From Cyanobacteriota bacterium (lineage in GTDB: Bacteria > Cyanobacteriota > Cyanobacteriia > Phormidesmidales > Phormidesmidaceae): a DNA stretch of 5,932 nucleotides. Below, piece by piece: positions 5,482 through 5,932 of this stretch. How positions within the stretch are numbered: the stretch's first letter is position 1; every line of letters begins with the position of its first letter. The stretch spans positions 1-5,932 of the forward strand of contig JAIXUR010000172.1 of assembly GCA_027483425.1 (NCBI GenBank), in the 5' to 3' direction. The translations under genes were made by a program, and so were the position numbers. The notes under the pieces are model-generated. The model worked only from the letters and a program-made list of their open reading frames with translations, was not told the DNA's origin and made no database searches.

Positions 5482-5932
5482 ATGAAGGCAACCCCAAAAA
5501 TTCTGGTGGGATCGCGATCGCCCCAAAGCCCCTGGCTCGCCGCCAACCTCTCGGCGGTGCTGCCCGGCGTGGGGCAGATGTACAACGGTGCGATCGCCCG
5601 CGGTCTGATCATCGCCGTCGCCCACATCGCCCTCATTGTCTTCATCCTCTGGTCAATTTTTGCCCCCAAGGGCAACACCCTGCGGGGGCTGCTGTGCCTG
5701 GTACCGCTGCTGAGTCTATACATATTCAACCTGTGGGATAGCCACCAGGCGGCCAAGCAGGGCATTACCCTCGACGAGTTCAGCCCGCTGCGCTATCAAT
5801 CCAAAGACCCCTGGTATCCGGTGTTCCTGTCCCAAGTGCTGCCGGGGCTAGGGCACCTCTTTCTCCAAAAAGCCGTCGTGGGCGGCCTACTGCTGTTCTT
5901 AGGCATTGCCACCGCCTACCTGGCCAACTTCC
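5482..5932 (+). CDS. Multi-pass membrane protein, N-terminal part; possibly a long cyanobacterial signal peptidase I
   Basis: From the ATG at 5482 the frame is open to the window edge, giving 150 residues of an incomplete protein. Likely membrane segments lie at about 41-61, 68-84 and 130-150. Two repeats are visible: SPWLAANLSAVLPGVGQMY (16-34) and DPWYPVFLSQVLPGLGHLF (109-127), each followed by a Gly-containing hydrophobic stretch. From memory, PW-x4-LS-x2-LPG-x-G repeats and the intervening FNLWDSHQAA stretch resemble the N-terminal membrane region of long cyanobacterial proteins that end in a signal peptidase I (S26) domain. The catalytic Ser/Lys part would lie beyond the edge, so this is not shown. 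The gene starts 9 bp after the gatD stop with no clear Shine-Dalgarno, which suggests translation linked to gatD. The alternative is a stand-alone small membrane protein of unknown function. Confidence 0.75.
   Translation, partial: MKATPKILVGSRSPQSPWLAANLSAVLPGVGQMYNGAIARGLIIAVAHIALIVFILWSIFAPKGNTLRGLLCLVPLLSLYIFNLWDSHQAAKQGITLDEFSPLRYQSKDPWYPVFLSQVLPGLGHLFLQKAVVGGLLLFLGIATAYLANF

Overview
The window looks like chromosomal DNA from a cyanobacterium, probably a high-GC filamentous (Leptolyngbya/Nodosilinea-like) lineage. It has eight copies of the octamer GCGATCGC (HIP1) in 5.9 kb, a DUF2808 protein (a family found almost only in cyanobacteria), a long membrane protein of a type I associate with cyanobacteria, and mostly weak or absent Shine-Dalgarno sequences. 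The genus is only a guess.

Left half, all on the minus strand. Read in transcription order from the middle outward: cobK (precorrin-6A reductase, cobalamin ring contraction; GTG start with a strong Shine-Dalgarno), a 265-bp gap with no gene, a GAF + SpoIIE/PP2C-type serine phosphatase (response or stress signalling output), a 118-bp gap, then the N-terminal 155 residues of an exported DUF2808 protein that runs off the left edge. These three genes have no evident shared pathway and the gaps are large enough for separate promoters.

Right half, all on the plus strand and divergent from cobK: murT (Mur-ligase-like ATPase), gatD (glutamine amidotransferase) and, only 9 bp after gatD, the start of a multi-pass membrane protein that runs off the right edge. 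It may be the N-terminal part of a long cyanobacterial signal peptidase I. MurT and GatD together would form the lipid II isoglutaminyl synthase, which amidates D-glutamate of the peptidoglycan stem peptide. The three genes look like an envelope-related operon.

The cobK-murT divergent spacer and the murT-gatD intercistronic spacer carry copies of the same short palindromic element (arms GGGCAGAC / GTCTGCCC) in pyrimidine-rich CCCATCCACCC-like sequence: two copies inside a 47-bp tandem duplication, one degenerate inverted copy, and one between murT and gatD. The most interesting points are this repeat family, the absence of the usual four-cysteine zinc ribbon in this MurT, and a gapless internal duplication in the terminal membrane protein. 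I saw no tRNA, rRNA, CRISPR array, transposase or recognisable riboswitch.
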